Assembly: GCF_000367925.1 (NCBI RefSeq)
Contig: NZ_KB849164.1
Coordinates: 62,001-126,000, forward strand
Length of the DNA stretch: 64,000 nucleotides
Reading direction: 5' to 3'
Source of the DNA: Acinetobacter bohemicus ANC 3994
Lineage (GTDB): Bacteria > Pseudomonadota > Gammaproteobacteria > Pseudomonadales > Moraxellaceae
Position numbers and translations under genes: made by a program. The notes under the pieces were generated by a model. That model was not told the DNA's origin, made no database searches, and saw only the letters and a list, made by a program, of their open reading frames with translations. The number at the start of each line of letters is the position of its first letter. The stretch's first letter is position 1. Below, piece after piece: positions 1 to 8,894 of the stretch.

Positions 1-44
1 GTTAGTTAAGAGTAATTTAATGATTACTCATTTAAAAATCTCTC

Positions 45-155
45 CTCTTGCGAAGCAATGCTTCTCATCTTTGAAAAAGAGGGGAACTATTGAGAATTTA
101 AAATCATTTTATATTCTTGAAGCTCCCTCCTTTTTCAAAGGAGGGTTGGGGAGGA
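45..155. repeat. intergenic palindromic repeats
   Basis: Two adjacent imperfect palindromes. The first (about 45-100) has CTCTCCTCTT facing AAGAGGGG and an inner palindrome GCGAAGCAATGCTTCTC. The second (about 121-155) has CTCCCTCC facing GGAGGG around a T/A loop. The inner palindrome resembles repeats at 13980 and 44212, so it probably belongs to a dispersed intergenic family. No open reading frame is supported in 1-230. Confidence 0.6.
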
Positions 156-171
156 TTTAAAATGCTTCAGT

Positions 172-199
172 AAAAAGCCCCTCATTTTTAGGGGCTTTG
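172..199 (-). terminator. terminator of the Sel1-repeat gene
   Basis: Stem AAAAGCCCCT / AGGGGCTTT with a short loop. On the minus strand it is followed by a T run, and it lies about 30 bases beyond the stop of the gene at 231-1037. Confidence 0.75.
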
Positions 200-230
200 T
201 TGATTTGGATCTTGTATTGGTTGAAACGCT

Positions 231-1037
231 TTAGCTTTTCTTTTCAGCTTTTGGCGGGTTTTTTGCGGTTTCAGCAATCATTTTATCCACCACCGCTAAA
301 GACTCTTTTGCCTGAGGTACGTTTTCTTTTGCTAGAGCCGAGAAAATCTTTTTCGCTTCTACAAGGTTTTGCGGAACGATCTTACCATTGGTAAACATAT
401 TGCCGACAGCCAACAACGCTGGAATATAGCCGCTTTGAGCTAAGTCCTGTATGCTTTTTAAGCCCTGTTTAATTGATGCTTCATTTTTAGTTTTAAAGCC
501 TAAGCTAATGTCATATAAGGCTTTAGCATGGATTGCTTGATAGTTGTCCTTTTTAATTAAAGGATCTAGTTTTTGTAATGCCAATTTCTCTGATGCAGGC
601 GTGCCTTCAGCAAAAAGCAAAACGGCTAAATCGACAGTGGCATCATCAAAACCTTGTTTAGATGCTTTTTCTAAATACTGTTTGGCTTTGTTGATGTCTT
701 GCTTAAGACCTAAAGTACCCGCCATATAGTTTTTGCCTAAGACATAGTTGGCAACAGGGTAGCCTTTATTGGCAGACTCTTCGTACAGCTTAATTGCCTT
801 TTTTTCATCTTTGGCGGTGCCTTGACCTGTTTGCGTGAGGTAACCTAAATTATAGATTGCCTGCGGGTTACCTGTTTTTGCTAATTTATCCAGTTCTTGA
901 TATGCGCCCTTCATATCCTTGGCTTTGACCATGGTTTCAATTTTGGCAAAGGCAGGATCGATGGATGGTTTTGCAGTTTCTGCTAGAGCAAAATTTGAAG
1001 ATAATGCGATGATACTAGCAAGTATGATTTTTTTCAT
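231..1037 (-). CDS. secreted Sel1-repeat (TPR-like) protein
   Basis: A 268-residue protein with a clear signal peptide (residues 1-20, cut near ALA-ET), so it is probably periplasmic. From about residue 50 to 250 it carries Sel1-type repeats of about 35 residues, recognisable by pieces such as QAIYNLGYLTQTGQG and VANYVLGKNYMAGT. Such repeats form helical solenoids that bind other proteins; the partner cannot be told from sequence. The tail is rich in K, A and E. It is a single-gene unit with its own terminator. The fold is clear, the role unknown. Confidence 0.85.
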   Translation of the reverse strand: MKKIILASIIALSSNFALAETAKPSIDPAFAKIETMVKAKDMKGAYQELDKLAKTGNPQAIYNLGYLTQTGQGTAKDEKKAIKLYEESANKGYPVANYVLGKNYMAGTLGLKQDINKAKQYLEKASKQGFDDATVDLAVLLFAEGTPASEKLALQKLDPLIKKDNYQAIHAKALYDISLGFKTKNEASIKQGLKSIQDLAQSGYIPALLAVGNMFTNGKIVPQNLVEAKKIFSALAKENVPQAKESLAVVDKMIAETAKNPPKAEKKS

Positions 1038-1349
1038 AGTGTTAAAAACCTTTTATAAACATGCACATAATTCCATTTATGTGTTTAGGGGGTATAGGGA
1101 AGACTTAATTACAACATCATAAGTTTAATTGTGTGAATGTAAATATATGATTTGTGTATTGCAATAGAATTTCGTAGTTATTTGCATAATGAATGTTAAA
1201 TCAATATGAAGAAATGTTTACTTCTACTTAAAAATCTAAAGCCAAAAATGAAAGTTCGAGTTGCTTATATAAAATGAGTATCAGAATGAACTTTGCTTTT
1301 TAGCCAATGTTTGTTTAAATCTCGGTTGAATTTTATAGCGAGTAGATCC
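1038..1349. other. intergenic region, divergent promoters
   Basis: AT-rich gap between two divergently read genes. It must carry both promoters, but I could not assign convincing -35/-10 pairs. No repeat or RNA gene was seen. Confidence 0.4.
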
Positions 1350-1595
1350 ATGTTCATTAAAGGCATTAAGCGTAACTATTTAAAAGTGAGTCAGGATGAA
1401 TCGATTGCTGATGAAGATAAGATTGATGCGTTATTAATGAAATTGGGCGCTGAGTTTTTAGTGAGTAAAGAAGATCGGGTCTATATTTTTCAGAAAGATG
1501 GTCATAGTGCAAAATTTGATGCAAAACATGCACGTGCTTTTCATTTTAAAGATTATGTGGTGAAAGATATGAATAAGCTGTTTCATGATTTTTAA
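1350..1595 (+). CDS. small conserved-looking hypothetical protein
   Basis: An 81-residue soluble basic protein starting MFIKGIKRNYLK. I chose the ATG at 1350; the open frame extends upstream only through a TTG at 1293. It has no signal peptide, no membrane segment and no cysteine. The middle (DEDKIDALLMKLGAEFLV) looks helical, and the C-terminal part is rich in K, F, H and D. I do not recognise a family. The composition looks like real coding sequence, but no neighbour suggests a function. Confidence 0.6.
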   Translation: MFIKGIKRNYLKVSQDESIADEDKIDALLMKLGAEFLVSKEDRVYIFQKDGHSAKFDAKHARAFHFKDYVVKDMNKLFHDF

Positions 1596-1623
1596 TAGAC
1601 GTGATTTTCTGTTTTTAAAAGTA

Positions 1624-1870
1624 TTAAGTTAAATGTGTGCTCATTGAAAGTTTAATAATTTCAATGAGTTCTTCATCTATATAATGATAATCATCAGGGA
1701 TATCTAGAACAATAACGGTCTTGTGTTTCAATTGCTTTGAAAATTTTTTCTGCAAAGCTTGTTTGTGTTTGTACTCTATCACTGCAATTAAATCTGCCAA
1801 ACAATATCTTTGGCTGACACTTGATATTTTGCCTGTTTACTGGTTCCAGCTGAGCGTGTGTGTATGCCAA
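1624..1870 (-). pseudogene. remnant of low-molecular-weight tyrosine-phosphatase-like gene
   Basis: Reading the minus strand, two frames join into one recognisable protein. The first part contains TRSAGTSKQAKYQVSAKDIV; the second contains ADLIAVIEYKHKQALQKKF and ends VLDIPDDYHYIDEELIEI. This matches the C-terminal two thirds of the small phosphotyrosine-phosphatase-like family, where KDI(x)WADLI is continuous. Here TGGGCAGAT has become TGGCAGAT near 1797, a one-base loss that creates a stop. The N-terminal catalytic part (CxxNxxRSPTAE type) was not found upstream. The gene is therefore both truncated and frameshifted. Confidence 0.65.
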
Positions 1871-2103
1871 AGCCAACAGCAAAAATCGTTCCCTTGCGTG
1901 GCAGTACCACTCAGGGCTACGGCATTGGTTACAGCGACAGATAAATAGGTAGTTAATGGTGATTCCTCAAAATTTTGATTATTTTCATTGATCTGTCTGA
2001 ATGTTTTTTAACTTAAAGCATTTGGCTATGTACTCTTCATTCAAATTATATAACATAAAATTGAAGGCTCTTTTTCGTAAGATTAATTGAGGCATATTCA
2101 AAT
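1871..2103. other. intergenic region
   Basis: Gap between the phosphatase remnant and the sugar-dehydrogenase-like gene. Short open frames exist, but none has a ribosome binding site or a recognisable product. The last 100 bases are AT-rich and probably hold the promoter of the gene at 2104. Confidence 0.35.
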
Positions 2104-3288
2104 ATGATAAAAATACTGTCAATCTTATTTATAAGTTTAGTTTGTTCAATGACAAGTTTAGCAGGGCAGCCAAAACTTGTTCCTCATCCAGTAAACTTGA
2201 AAAACGGGACGCATTTTTCTTTAAATCTCCCGCCAAATTACGAAATTATTCCAGCGGCAGAGGGCTTAAAACGAGTTCGTTTTTTTACCAAAGCACCCGA
2301 CGGTAGAATGTTTATCACGGATATGCACGATTTGACCGACAATAAAAAAGGCATCGTTTATATTTTGGATGAATGGAATGCTGAAACGGGTCAATTCGGA
2401 AAAATCATTCCTTATATGACAGGCTTAAAGAATCCAAATTCAGTCCAGTTTTATACGGACTCTGAAGGACAAGATTGGTTGTATTTAGCTGAAACCCACC
2501 AACTCACCCGACGAAAATTTACCCAAGGTGAAGTTAAACCCACGAGTAAAGCCGAAGTTTTGGCTACCTTTCCTGATTACGGTTTAAGCTATAAATATGG
2601 TGGTTGGCATCTAACGCGGACGATCGCAGTCGGTGGAAACGGGAAAATTTATGTTTCAGTTGGATCAAGTTGCAATGCTTGCACCGAGAAAGAAAAAGTT
2701 CGAGCGACCGTTTTAGAAATGAATCCTGACGGTTCGGAACAAAAGATTTTCGCCAAAGGCTTGCGCAATGCAGTCGGTTTGAAATGGGTGGGTAAATTTC
2801 TATTTGCCACCAATCAAGGTGCAGACCATTTGGGTAAAAATAAACCTGATGAAACTTTTTATGCACTCAAACGAGATGCTGATTATGGTTGGGCTTCATG
2901 TTATTCATCAAATGGTAAAATTTTAGCAGATCCAAAATTCAAACGTCCGTCAGGTTGTAAAAATGTGTTGCCTCCCTATGCCTATTTCCCTGCGCATTCA
3001 TCGGCGCTTGGCTTTGACTATTTTGATAATCCAAATACGGATGACATGATTAAAAATTCTTTTTTAGTTGCTCTGCATGGCTCTACGGATGCCACGATTG
3101 GTCATGGCTACAAAATTGTTATTATGCGTAAAGGACAAAAACTACAGACATTTATGGATGGATTTTTAGTGGGTAAAACTGTGTATGGCCGCCCTTGTGA
3201 TATCTATCGAATTGATGATCAATCATTCTATTTTTCAGATGACAAAGGCGGTGTGATTTATTATGTCAGAAGGAGAGAGCCTGTCTAA
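2104..3288 (+). CDS. secreted PQQ-type glucose/sorbosone dehydrogenase-like protein
   Basis: A 394-residue protein with a signal peptide (1-20, cut near SLA-GQ), predicted periplasmic. The body has beta-propeller features of the glucose/sorbosone dehydrogenase family: GLKRVRFFTKAPDGRMFITD near residue 55, GGWHLTRTIAVGGNGKIYVSVGSSCNAC near 170-195, then FAKGLRNAVGLKW and GWASCYSSNGK. Family members use PQQ to oxidise aldose sugars in the periplasm. The cysteine pair SCNAC and the later Cys in SGCKN are typical of the sorbosone-type branch. The substrate is unknown, and no PQQ synthesis genes lie nearby. A single-gene unit. Confidence 0.8.
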   Translation: MIKILSILFISLVCSMTSLAGQPKLVPHPVNLKNGTHFSLNLPPNYEIIPAAEGLKRVRFFTKAPDGRMFITDMHDLTDNKKGIVYILDEWNAETGQFGKIIPYMTGLKNPNSVQFYTDSEGQDWLYLAETHQLTRRKFTQGEVKPTSKAEVLATFPDYGLSYKYGGWHLTRTIAVGGNGKIYVSVGSSCNACTEKEKVRATVLEMNPDGSEQKIFAKGLRNAVGLKWVGKFLFATNQGADHLGKNKPDETFYALKRDADYGWASCYSSNGKILADPKFKRPSGCKNVLPPYAYFPAHSSALGFDYFDNPNTDDMIKNSFLVALHGSTDATIGHGYKIVIMRKGQKLQTFMDGFLVGKTVYGRPCDIYRIDDQSFYFSDDKGGVIYYVRRREPV

Positions 3289-3299
3289 GTTTTTTGAAC

Positions 3300-4022
3300 T
3301 TATTGCGGACGAGCTACATCACCATTTAAACTTGTCGGTAAAGCTAAAACCTGTAAATCAAGCTCTTCAAGTGCGGCAGGTTTAGCCACAACCAATGCTT
3401 TGTAACCACCATCAATCGCAATACTATTGACGATTTGGATATCCTTATTCAATTGAGTTGCAGGGGCAGGAACATCACCTGTGCCTTGAACAAGGTGCAA
3501 CCAACTTTTCGGTTTTGCCTTAAACCAAAGACGCGCAATAATTTCCTGACCAATATAACAACCCTTGTCATAATGCACGCCTTCACGCTGATGCAATCGT
3601 AATTCTTGTGGTTGGAATAGTTCTGCTGTTGTTGCTGAAATCCACGCCTGACCTGCTTCAATCGCTTGCAGTTGCCAGATATTGATATCCGTTTCAGCGG
3701 TAGCAAAATCGGTGGTATCAGCATTGATCGTTGGGAAGACTTGTGCAGCTTGTTCCAACTTCATTTTAGAAAATGCACCAAATTTTTTAATATGTTTGGC
3801 AAATTCTTCACTTTGATCTTGCGTTGTGACAATTTCAAAACTTTCAGGATTAAGTTTTTTTAACCATAAACCAAACTGAATACGCCCTTTTAAACTACAG
3901 ATCGCGGTATAGCGCGTCACGTTCTCAGCCAAAGCTGCCACGTTTAGTGTGACTTGTCCTTGAAGGAATTTTTGTGCATCCACACCATTTAGTGTGAATG
4001 AGGAAAAAGCCAAATTGTTCAT
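3300..4022 (-). CDS. ygfZ: folate-binding protein YgfZ
   Basis: A 240-residue GcvT-like protein, shorter than E. coli YgfZ (about 326). The signature YDKGCYIGQE, matching the family motif KGC(Y/F)xGQE with its key cysteine, sits about two thirds along. YgfZ proteins bind tetrahydrofolate and help assemble or repair certain iron-sulfur clusters, including those of the radical-SAM enzyme MiaB. The gene is convergent with the dehydrogenase-like gene (12 bases between stops) and divergent from acnD, whose product is itself an Fe-S enzyme. That neighbourhood may be coincidence. Confidence 0.92.
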   Translation of the reverse strand: MNNLAFSSFTLNGVDAQKFLQGQVTLNVAALAENVTRYTAICSLKGRIQFGLWLKKLNPESFEIVTTQDQSEEFAKHIKKFGAFSKMKLEQAAQVFPTINADTTDFATAETDINIWQLQAIEAGQAWISATTAELFQPQELRLHQREGVHYDKGCYIGQEIIARLWFKAKPKSWLHLVQGTGDVPAPATQLNKDIQIVNSIAIDGGYKALVVAKPAALEELDLQVLALPTSLNGDVARPQ

Positions 4023-4188
4023 TTATCGCCCACCAATACTGGATCTAATACTAAAGAATTAGCCTAATTTTCCACTATTTTTCAAAAAAAATCAGATTTA
4101 GTGCAAATAATTCAATAAAGTTGTTACTAATTATTTCAAAACCCCCTGTTTTTATACCTAAGAATATGAAATATAAAGGATTTGGGAA

Positions 4189-4257
4189 ATGGCTTTTCAG
4201 CAGTGTACTATGCCAATCATTAGACACGCAGAAAAAAATGATGCAAGAGGCACGACA
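4189..4257 (+). pseudogene. possible 5' remnant of a GNAT acetyltransferase gene, in frame with acnD
   Basis: Upstream of the acnD start is an open stretch with its own ribosome binding site (AAAGGATTTGGGAA). It encodes MAFQQCTMPIIRHAEKNDAR, in frame with acnD. MPIIRHAEKNDA resembles the first beta strand and helix of GNAT acetyltransferases (IIRxAxxxDA). It could be the start of a lost acetyltransferase gene joined to acnD by a deletion or insertion, or simply an acnD leader. The match is short, so confidence is low. Confidence 0.3.
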
Positions 4258-6864
4258 ATGAATAACAACTACCGTAAACCACTGCAAAACACCCAGCTCG
4301 AATATTTTGATGTACGCCAAGCCGTAGAAAATATTCAGCCAGGCGCATATGCAAAACTTCCATATACTTCAAAAGTGCTCGCAGAGCAGCTAGTACGCCG
4401 TTGTGATCCTGCTATTTTAGAGCAATCATTAAAAGAACTGATTGAACGTCGTCAAGAGCATGATTTTCCTTGGTATCCAGCTCGTGTGGTCTGTCATGAC
4501 ATTCTCGGACAAACTGCATTAGTCGACCTTGCAGGTTTACGTGATGCAATTGCTGACCAAGGCGGCGACCCGTCTAAAGTCAATCCTGTTGTACCGACCC
4601 AGCTGATTGTCGATCACTCATTGGCTGTAGAGTTTGGCGGTTTCGACCCAGACGCGTTTGAAAAAAACCGTGCCATTGAAGACCGTCGTAATGAAGACCG
4701 TTTCCATTTTATTGAATGGACCAAAACAGCGTTTGAAAATGTTGATGTGATTCCGGCGGGCAACGGCATCATGCACCAAATTAACTTGGAAAAAATGTCG
4801 CCAGTAATTCAAAACCGTGGTGGCGTGGCATATCCAGATACCTGCGTAGGGACAGATTCACATACCCCGCATACCGATGCTTTGGGTGTAATTTCAATTG
4901 GTGTGGGTGGTTTAGAAGCTGAAAATGTCATGCTCGGTCGTGCATCGTGGATGCGTCTGCCGGACATCATTGGTGTGGAGTTGGTGGGTCAGCGTAAAGC
5001 AGGCATTACCGCAACCGATATCGTGTTGGCTTTAACTGAATTCTTGCGTAAAGAACGTGTGGTCGGTGCCTATTTAGAATTTTTTGGTGAAGGTGCAGAC
5101 AGTATGTCGGTGGGCGATCGTGCCACGATTTCCAACATGACCCCTGAATATGGCGCGACTGCGGCAATGTTCTACATCGACCAAAACACGCTTGATTATT
5201 TGACTTTAACAGGCCGTGAAGCAGAGCAAGTGAAACTGGTTGAAACCTATGCCAAAGAAATTGGTCTTTGGGCATCGGAAATGAAACAAGCAGAATATCC
5301 GCGTGTGCTGCGTTTTGATTTATCGACTGTGACCCGCAATATTGCAGGGCCATCAAATCCACATGCGCGTGTATCGACTGCGGACTTAAAAGCCAAAGGC
5401 ATTGCAGGTGTGGTTGAACAGCGTACTGATGGTTTAATGCCAGATGGTGCTGTGATTATTGCAGCCATTACCTCTTGTACCAATACATCTAATCCACGAA
5501 ATACCGTTGCCGCAGGTTTGTTGGCACGTAAAGCCAATGAATTGGGTTTAACGCGTAAACCGTGGGTGAAATCTTCTTTTGCACCGGGTTCTAAAGCGGC
5601 GGCTTTATACCTTGAAGAAGCAGGGGTGTTGCACGATTTAGAAAAATTGGGTTTTGGTATTGTCGCCTATGCATGTACCACCTGTAACGGCATGTCAGGT
5701 GCGTTAGATCCAAAAATTCAGCAAGAAATTATTGACCGTGATTTGTATGCAACAGCGGTACTTTCGGGCAACCGTAACTTTGATGGTCGTATCCATCCTT
5801 ATGCAAAACAAGCATTCTTGGCATCTCCGCCTTTAGTTGTTGCTTATGCCATTGCGGGAACCATTCGTTTTGATATTGAAACCGATTCACTCGGGAACGA
5901 CAAAGATGGCAATCCAATTTACTTAAAAGACATTTGGCCGTCGGATGAAGAAATTGATGCTTTGGTGAAAGTTGCGGTAAAACCTGAACAGTTCCGTAAA
6001 ATTTATATTCCGATGTTTGATTTGGGTGTCAATGAAAAAGCGGCAAGTCCACTCTATGACTGGCGTCCGCAAAGTACCTATATCCGCCGTCCGCCATATT
6101 GGGAAGGGGCTTTGGCTGCACCACGCACTTTAGCCAATATGCGTCCGCTGGCAATTTTAGGCGACAACATCACCACCGATCATTTATCACCATCGAATGC
6201 AATTGTATTAGACAGTGCTTCGGGTGAATATTTGGCGAAAATGGGTGTACCTGAAGAAGACTTCAACTCATACGCAACGCACCGTGGCGATCACTTGACC
6301 ACACAACGTGCCACATTTGCCAACCCGAAATTGTTTAATGAAATGGTACGTCGTACCGATGGCACGATTAAGCAAGGTTCCAAAGCACGTGTAGAGCCTG
6401 AAGGCGAAGTGATGCGCATGTGGGAAGCGATTGAAGTTTACATGAACCGTAAGCAACCGCTGATCATCATTGCAGGTAAAGACTATGGTCAGGGTTCAAG
6501 CCGTGACTGGGCAGCTAAAGGTGTGCGTCTTGCAGGTGTAGAAGCCATTGTCGCGGAAGGTTTTGAGCGTATTCACCGTACCAATTTGGTCGGCATGGGC
6601 GTGCTACCGCTTGAGTTTAAAGCAGGCGTTGACCGTAAAACCTTAAAGTTAGATGGTACGGAGCTTTATAGTGTAATTGGTAATATTGCACCGCGTTCTG
6701 ACCTGACTTTAGTGATTGAGCGTGCGACTGAAGATGGTAAAAATGAAGTGGTTGAAGTTGCCGTGACCTGTCGTTTAGATACGGAAGAAGAAGTGCATGT
6801 GTATGAAGCGGGTGGTGTATTGCAACGCTTTGCGCAGGATTTCTTGGAAGGGAATGTGGCTTAA
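4258..6864 (+). CDS. acnD: Fe/S-dependent 2-methylisocitrate dehydratase AcnD
   Basis: 868 residues from the ATG at 4258, close to the usual AcnD length. Both the start (MNNNYRKPLQNTQLEYFDVR) and the overall sequence fit AcnD better than AcnA. AcnD acts in the methylcitrate cycle, dehydrating 2-methylcitrate; PrpF then isomerises the product on the way to 2-methylisocitrate, so propionyl-CoA can be used. Cluster-binding cysteines are visible in SCTNTSNP (near 410) and in CTTCNGMSG. The swivel domain has GKDYGQGSSRDWAAKG. In many genomes acnD sits with prpB, prpC and prpF; none is in this window, so the gene is separated from its pathway partners. A terminator follows at 6901. Confidence 0.9.
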   Translation: MNNNYRKPLQNTQLEYFDVRQAVENIQPGAYAKLPYTSKVLAEQLVRRCDPAILEQSLKELIERRQEHDFPWYPARVVCHDILGQTALVDLAGLRDAIADQGGDPSKVNPVVPTQLIVDHSLAVEFGGFDPDAFEKNRAIEDRRNEDRFHFIEWTKTAFENVDVIPAGNGIMHQINLEKMSPVIQNRGGVAYPDTCVGTDSHTPHTDALGVISIGVGGLEAENVMLGRASWMRLPDIIGVELVGQRKAGITATDIVLALTEFLRKERVVGAYLEFFGEGADSMSVGDRATISNMTPEYGATAAMFYIDQNTLDYLTLTGREAEQVKLVETYAKEIGLWASEMKQAEYPRVLRFDLSTVTRNIAGPSNPHARVSTADLKAKGIAGVVEQRTDGLMPDGAVIIAAITSCTNTSNPRNTVAAGLLARKANELGLTRKPWVKSSFAPGSKAAALYLEEAGVLHDLEKLGFGIVAYACTTCNGMSGALDPKIQQEIIDRDLYATAVLSGNRNFDGRIHPYAKQAFLASPPLVVAYAIAGTIRFDIETDSLGNDKDGNPIYLKDIWPSDEEIDALVKVAVKPEQFRKIYIPMFDLGVNEKAASPLYDWRPQSTYIRRPPYWEGALAAPRTLANMRPLAILGDNITTDHLSPSNAIVLDSASGEYLAKMGVPEEDFNSYATHRGDHLTTQRATFANPKLFNEMVRRTDGTIKQGSKARVEPEGEVMRMWEAIEVYMNRKQPLIIIAGKDYGQGSSRDWAAKGVRLAGVEAIVAEGFERIHRTNLVGMGVLPLEFKAGVDRKTLKLDGTELYSVIGNIAPRSDLTLVIERATEDGKNEVVEVAVTCRLDTEEEVHVYEAGGVLQRFAQDFLEGNVA

Positions 6865-6900
6865 GACTTTAGCTAAAAGTTATTGATATTGTTGTGAAAA

Positions 6901-6931
6901 GACCCTACTGTTAAGTGGGGTTTTATTTTTT
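6901..6931 (+). terminator. terminator after acnD
   Basis: Stem ACCCTACT / AGTGGGGT (one wobble pair) with loop GTTA, then a T-rich tract. It separates acnD from the NACHT gene, whose start follows about 10 bases later. Confidence 0.7.
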
Positions 6932-6940
6932 GGTGGAAGT

Positions 6941-8773
6941 ATGGAAGACGTTATTATAAAAGAAGCAGTATCTGAACTGATAAAACAATTTACAATACCA
7001 ATTTATAATGGTCTAAAAAAGTTAACTAAAGATACTAATGATAAAATTCAAGTTAATTTAAATTTATGTTTTACAGAGTATTTAGAAAGAAATTATGAAA
7101 GATACTCTAAAACTAAAACACTTTTGTATAGAGATATACCCGTAAATATAAAAGATTTTTATATCCGTACTAATTTAATGATTAACTATAAAGAAGTAGA
7201 AGAGCAAGAGTTCATTAGTGAAATAGAGAGAAATAAAAGAGTAGTAATTTTAGGTGGTGCTGGATGTGGTAAATCAACATTTTGTAAAAGTATATTTGTT
7301 GAGTTGATAGAAAAACCCAAGGGGATTTTTCCTATTTTTATAGAATTGCGACATTTAAATAACTTAGTAGATAAGTCGTTATATAGTTATATATTAAGTT
7401 TAATGTTGAAAATTAATTCATCTTTTAATAAGGAGCAATTGGACTACTCTTTTAAGTTGGGGAAAATTTTAGTTATATTAGATGGCTTTGATGAGGTAAA
7501 TAGAGAGGATCGAGAGAAAATAGAGCAAGAAATTTTATATTTGTCTAATACTTATCATGGTATTAGAATATTGATTTCGAGTCGTTTTGATAATAGGTTT
7601 TCTTCTTGGGAAGAGTTTTTTCAATATAAAATACAGCCTTTAGATAAAAATAAAGCTTTATCACTGATTAATAAACTAGATTACGATAGGGTGGTAAAGC
7701 AATCGTTTATAAATGTACTCGAGAAAAAATTATATCAGTCTCATAGGAGTTTTGCTTCGAATCCACTCTTGTTGATAATGATGCTCATGACTTATGAACA
7801 AATAGCAGAAATACCTAATAAGTTGCATTTATTTTATGAGCAAGCATTTTTAACTTTATTCAATAAACATGATTCTTTAAAAAGCATGTATAAGCGAAAA
7901 TCTTTTTCTGGTTTGCCATTAGATGATTTTAAACGATGTTTAGAAGCTTTTTGTATTTTAAGCTATTGTGATAGGTTGTATTTTTTTGAAGAAATTAAAA
8001 TAAAAAAATATATTGATAATGCTCTTAAGATTGCTAATGTCAATGCAGAAGTTGATGACTTTCTAAAAGATCTACTTGATTCGGTATGTATTCTGCAAAG
8101 AGATGGTTTAGGTTTTTCTTTTACGCATAGATCATTCCAAGAATATTTTACAGCTCAATTTTTAGTAAATAAAGCTATTGAAAGAAAATATGAAATTTTT
8201 GATAAAATATATATAGTAAATGGGGGGGATAATATTCTTCCTATGGTTTATGACATTAATAGTGATTTGATTGAAAAAGAATGGATAATTCCAAAAATTG
8301 ATAAAATTTACTCTCATGTAAATGAAATGAATCAAAATCTCAGTTCTGAATTGAATATTTTGAGTAGTATGTATTCTAAAATTACTACAATAGATGGAAT
8401 AGAGAATGAAGATGTAGTGGAAATAGGTTATGTGTTAGGGGAAAATCCTGAAAAATACTTTAAATTTTACTTGTTTTTGAAAGATTTTTATAAAGATGGG
8501 AGTTTTAATTTTTATGATCTCAGAAAGGATATAGTGGATGGGTGTACAGATCAGTATTTTGAAGATCAACTCATAGATTACATTCACGAACATGGCGATA
8601 TTGATTTAAATGAAACTTATAGAATTGATCCGCTTGCAAGAGAGTTAATTAAGAGAACTAAATTGGTGGAATTAGTCTTAGAAAATATAAGGTTTTTAAA
8701 AGATCAAGCTAATATCCTTAAGAAAAAACATTCGAAACAAGAAGTTGATATTTTTTCACTCTTATTAAATTAG
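6941..8773 (+). CDS. NACHT-domain NTPase, probable anti-phage NLR-like protein
   Basis: A 610-residue protein of the STAND/NACHT class. Residues 1-95 are a helical N-terminal region with no enzyme domain I recognise. The Walker A motif GGAGCGKST is at 105-113. Walker B is ILVILDGFDEV at 176-186, with the acidic cluster typical of NACHT. ISSRF near 212-216 resembles sensor 1. NPLLLIMMLM (274-283) and FTHRSFQEYFTAQFL (394-408) mark the helical and winged-helix parts. The last 200 residues show no leucine-rich repeats. Bacterial NACHT proteins of this size are known to defend against phages, sensing infection and killing or arresting the cell. Base composition is very different from its neighbours: line 6961-7020 has 15 G/C of 60, against 32 of 60 at 6541-6600 in acnD. 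This suggests recent acquisition. No partner gene is adjacent. Confidence 0.88.
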   Translation: MEDVIIKEAVSELIKQFTIPIYNGLKKLTKDTNDKIQVNLNLCFTEYLERNYERYSKTKTLLYRDIPVNIKDFYIRTNLMINYKEVEEQEFISEIERNKRVVILGGAGCGKSTFCKSIFVELIEKPKGIFPIFIELRHLNNLVDKSLYSYILSLMLKINSSFNKEQLDYSFKLGKILVILDGFDEVNREDREKIEQEILYLSNTYHGIRILISSRFDNRFSSWEEFFQYKIQPLDKNKALSLINKLDYDRVVKQSFINVLEKKLYQSHRSFASNPLLLIMMLMTYEQIAEIPNKLHLFYEQAFLTLFNKHDSLKSMYKRKSFSGLPLDDFKRCLEAFCILSYCDRLYFFEEIKIKKYIDNALKIANVNAEVDDFLKDLLDSVCILQRDGLGFSFTHRSFQEYFTAQFLVNKAIERKYEIFDKIYIVNGGDNILPMVYDINSDLIEKEWIIPKIDKIYSHVNEMNQNLSSELNILSSMYSKITTIDGIENEDVVEIGYVLGENPEKYFKFYLFLKDFYKDGSFNFYDLRKDIVDGCTDQYFEDQLIDYIHEHGDIDLNETYRIDPLARELIKRTKLVELVLENIRFLKDQANILKKKHSKQEVDIFSLLLN

Positions 8774-8830
8774 TGATAGGTTCATGACTTAATTCGCTTA
8801 TCCGCCACCATCACCCGTCGAAATGGACAG

Positions 8831-8858
8831 TAGACATTCATCACATTAGGGTTATACT
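8831..8858 (+). promoter_or_regulatory. likely promoter of the zinc-ribbon gene
   Basis: TAGACA, a 16-base spacer, then TATACT, about 37 bases before the start codon at 8895. It gives the small gene its own transcription, separate from the NACHT gene. Confidence 0.45.
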
Positions 8859-8894
8859 AGGTTCACCATTTCTAAAAACATATGGAGAACAAAA

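Noticed and set aside
1721..1948. 75-residue plus-strand open frame over the phosphatase remnant
   Set aside because: The minus strand has recognisable phosphatase-like sequence here; the plus frame has no site or family match.
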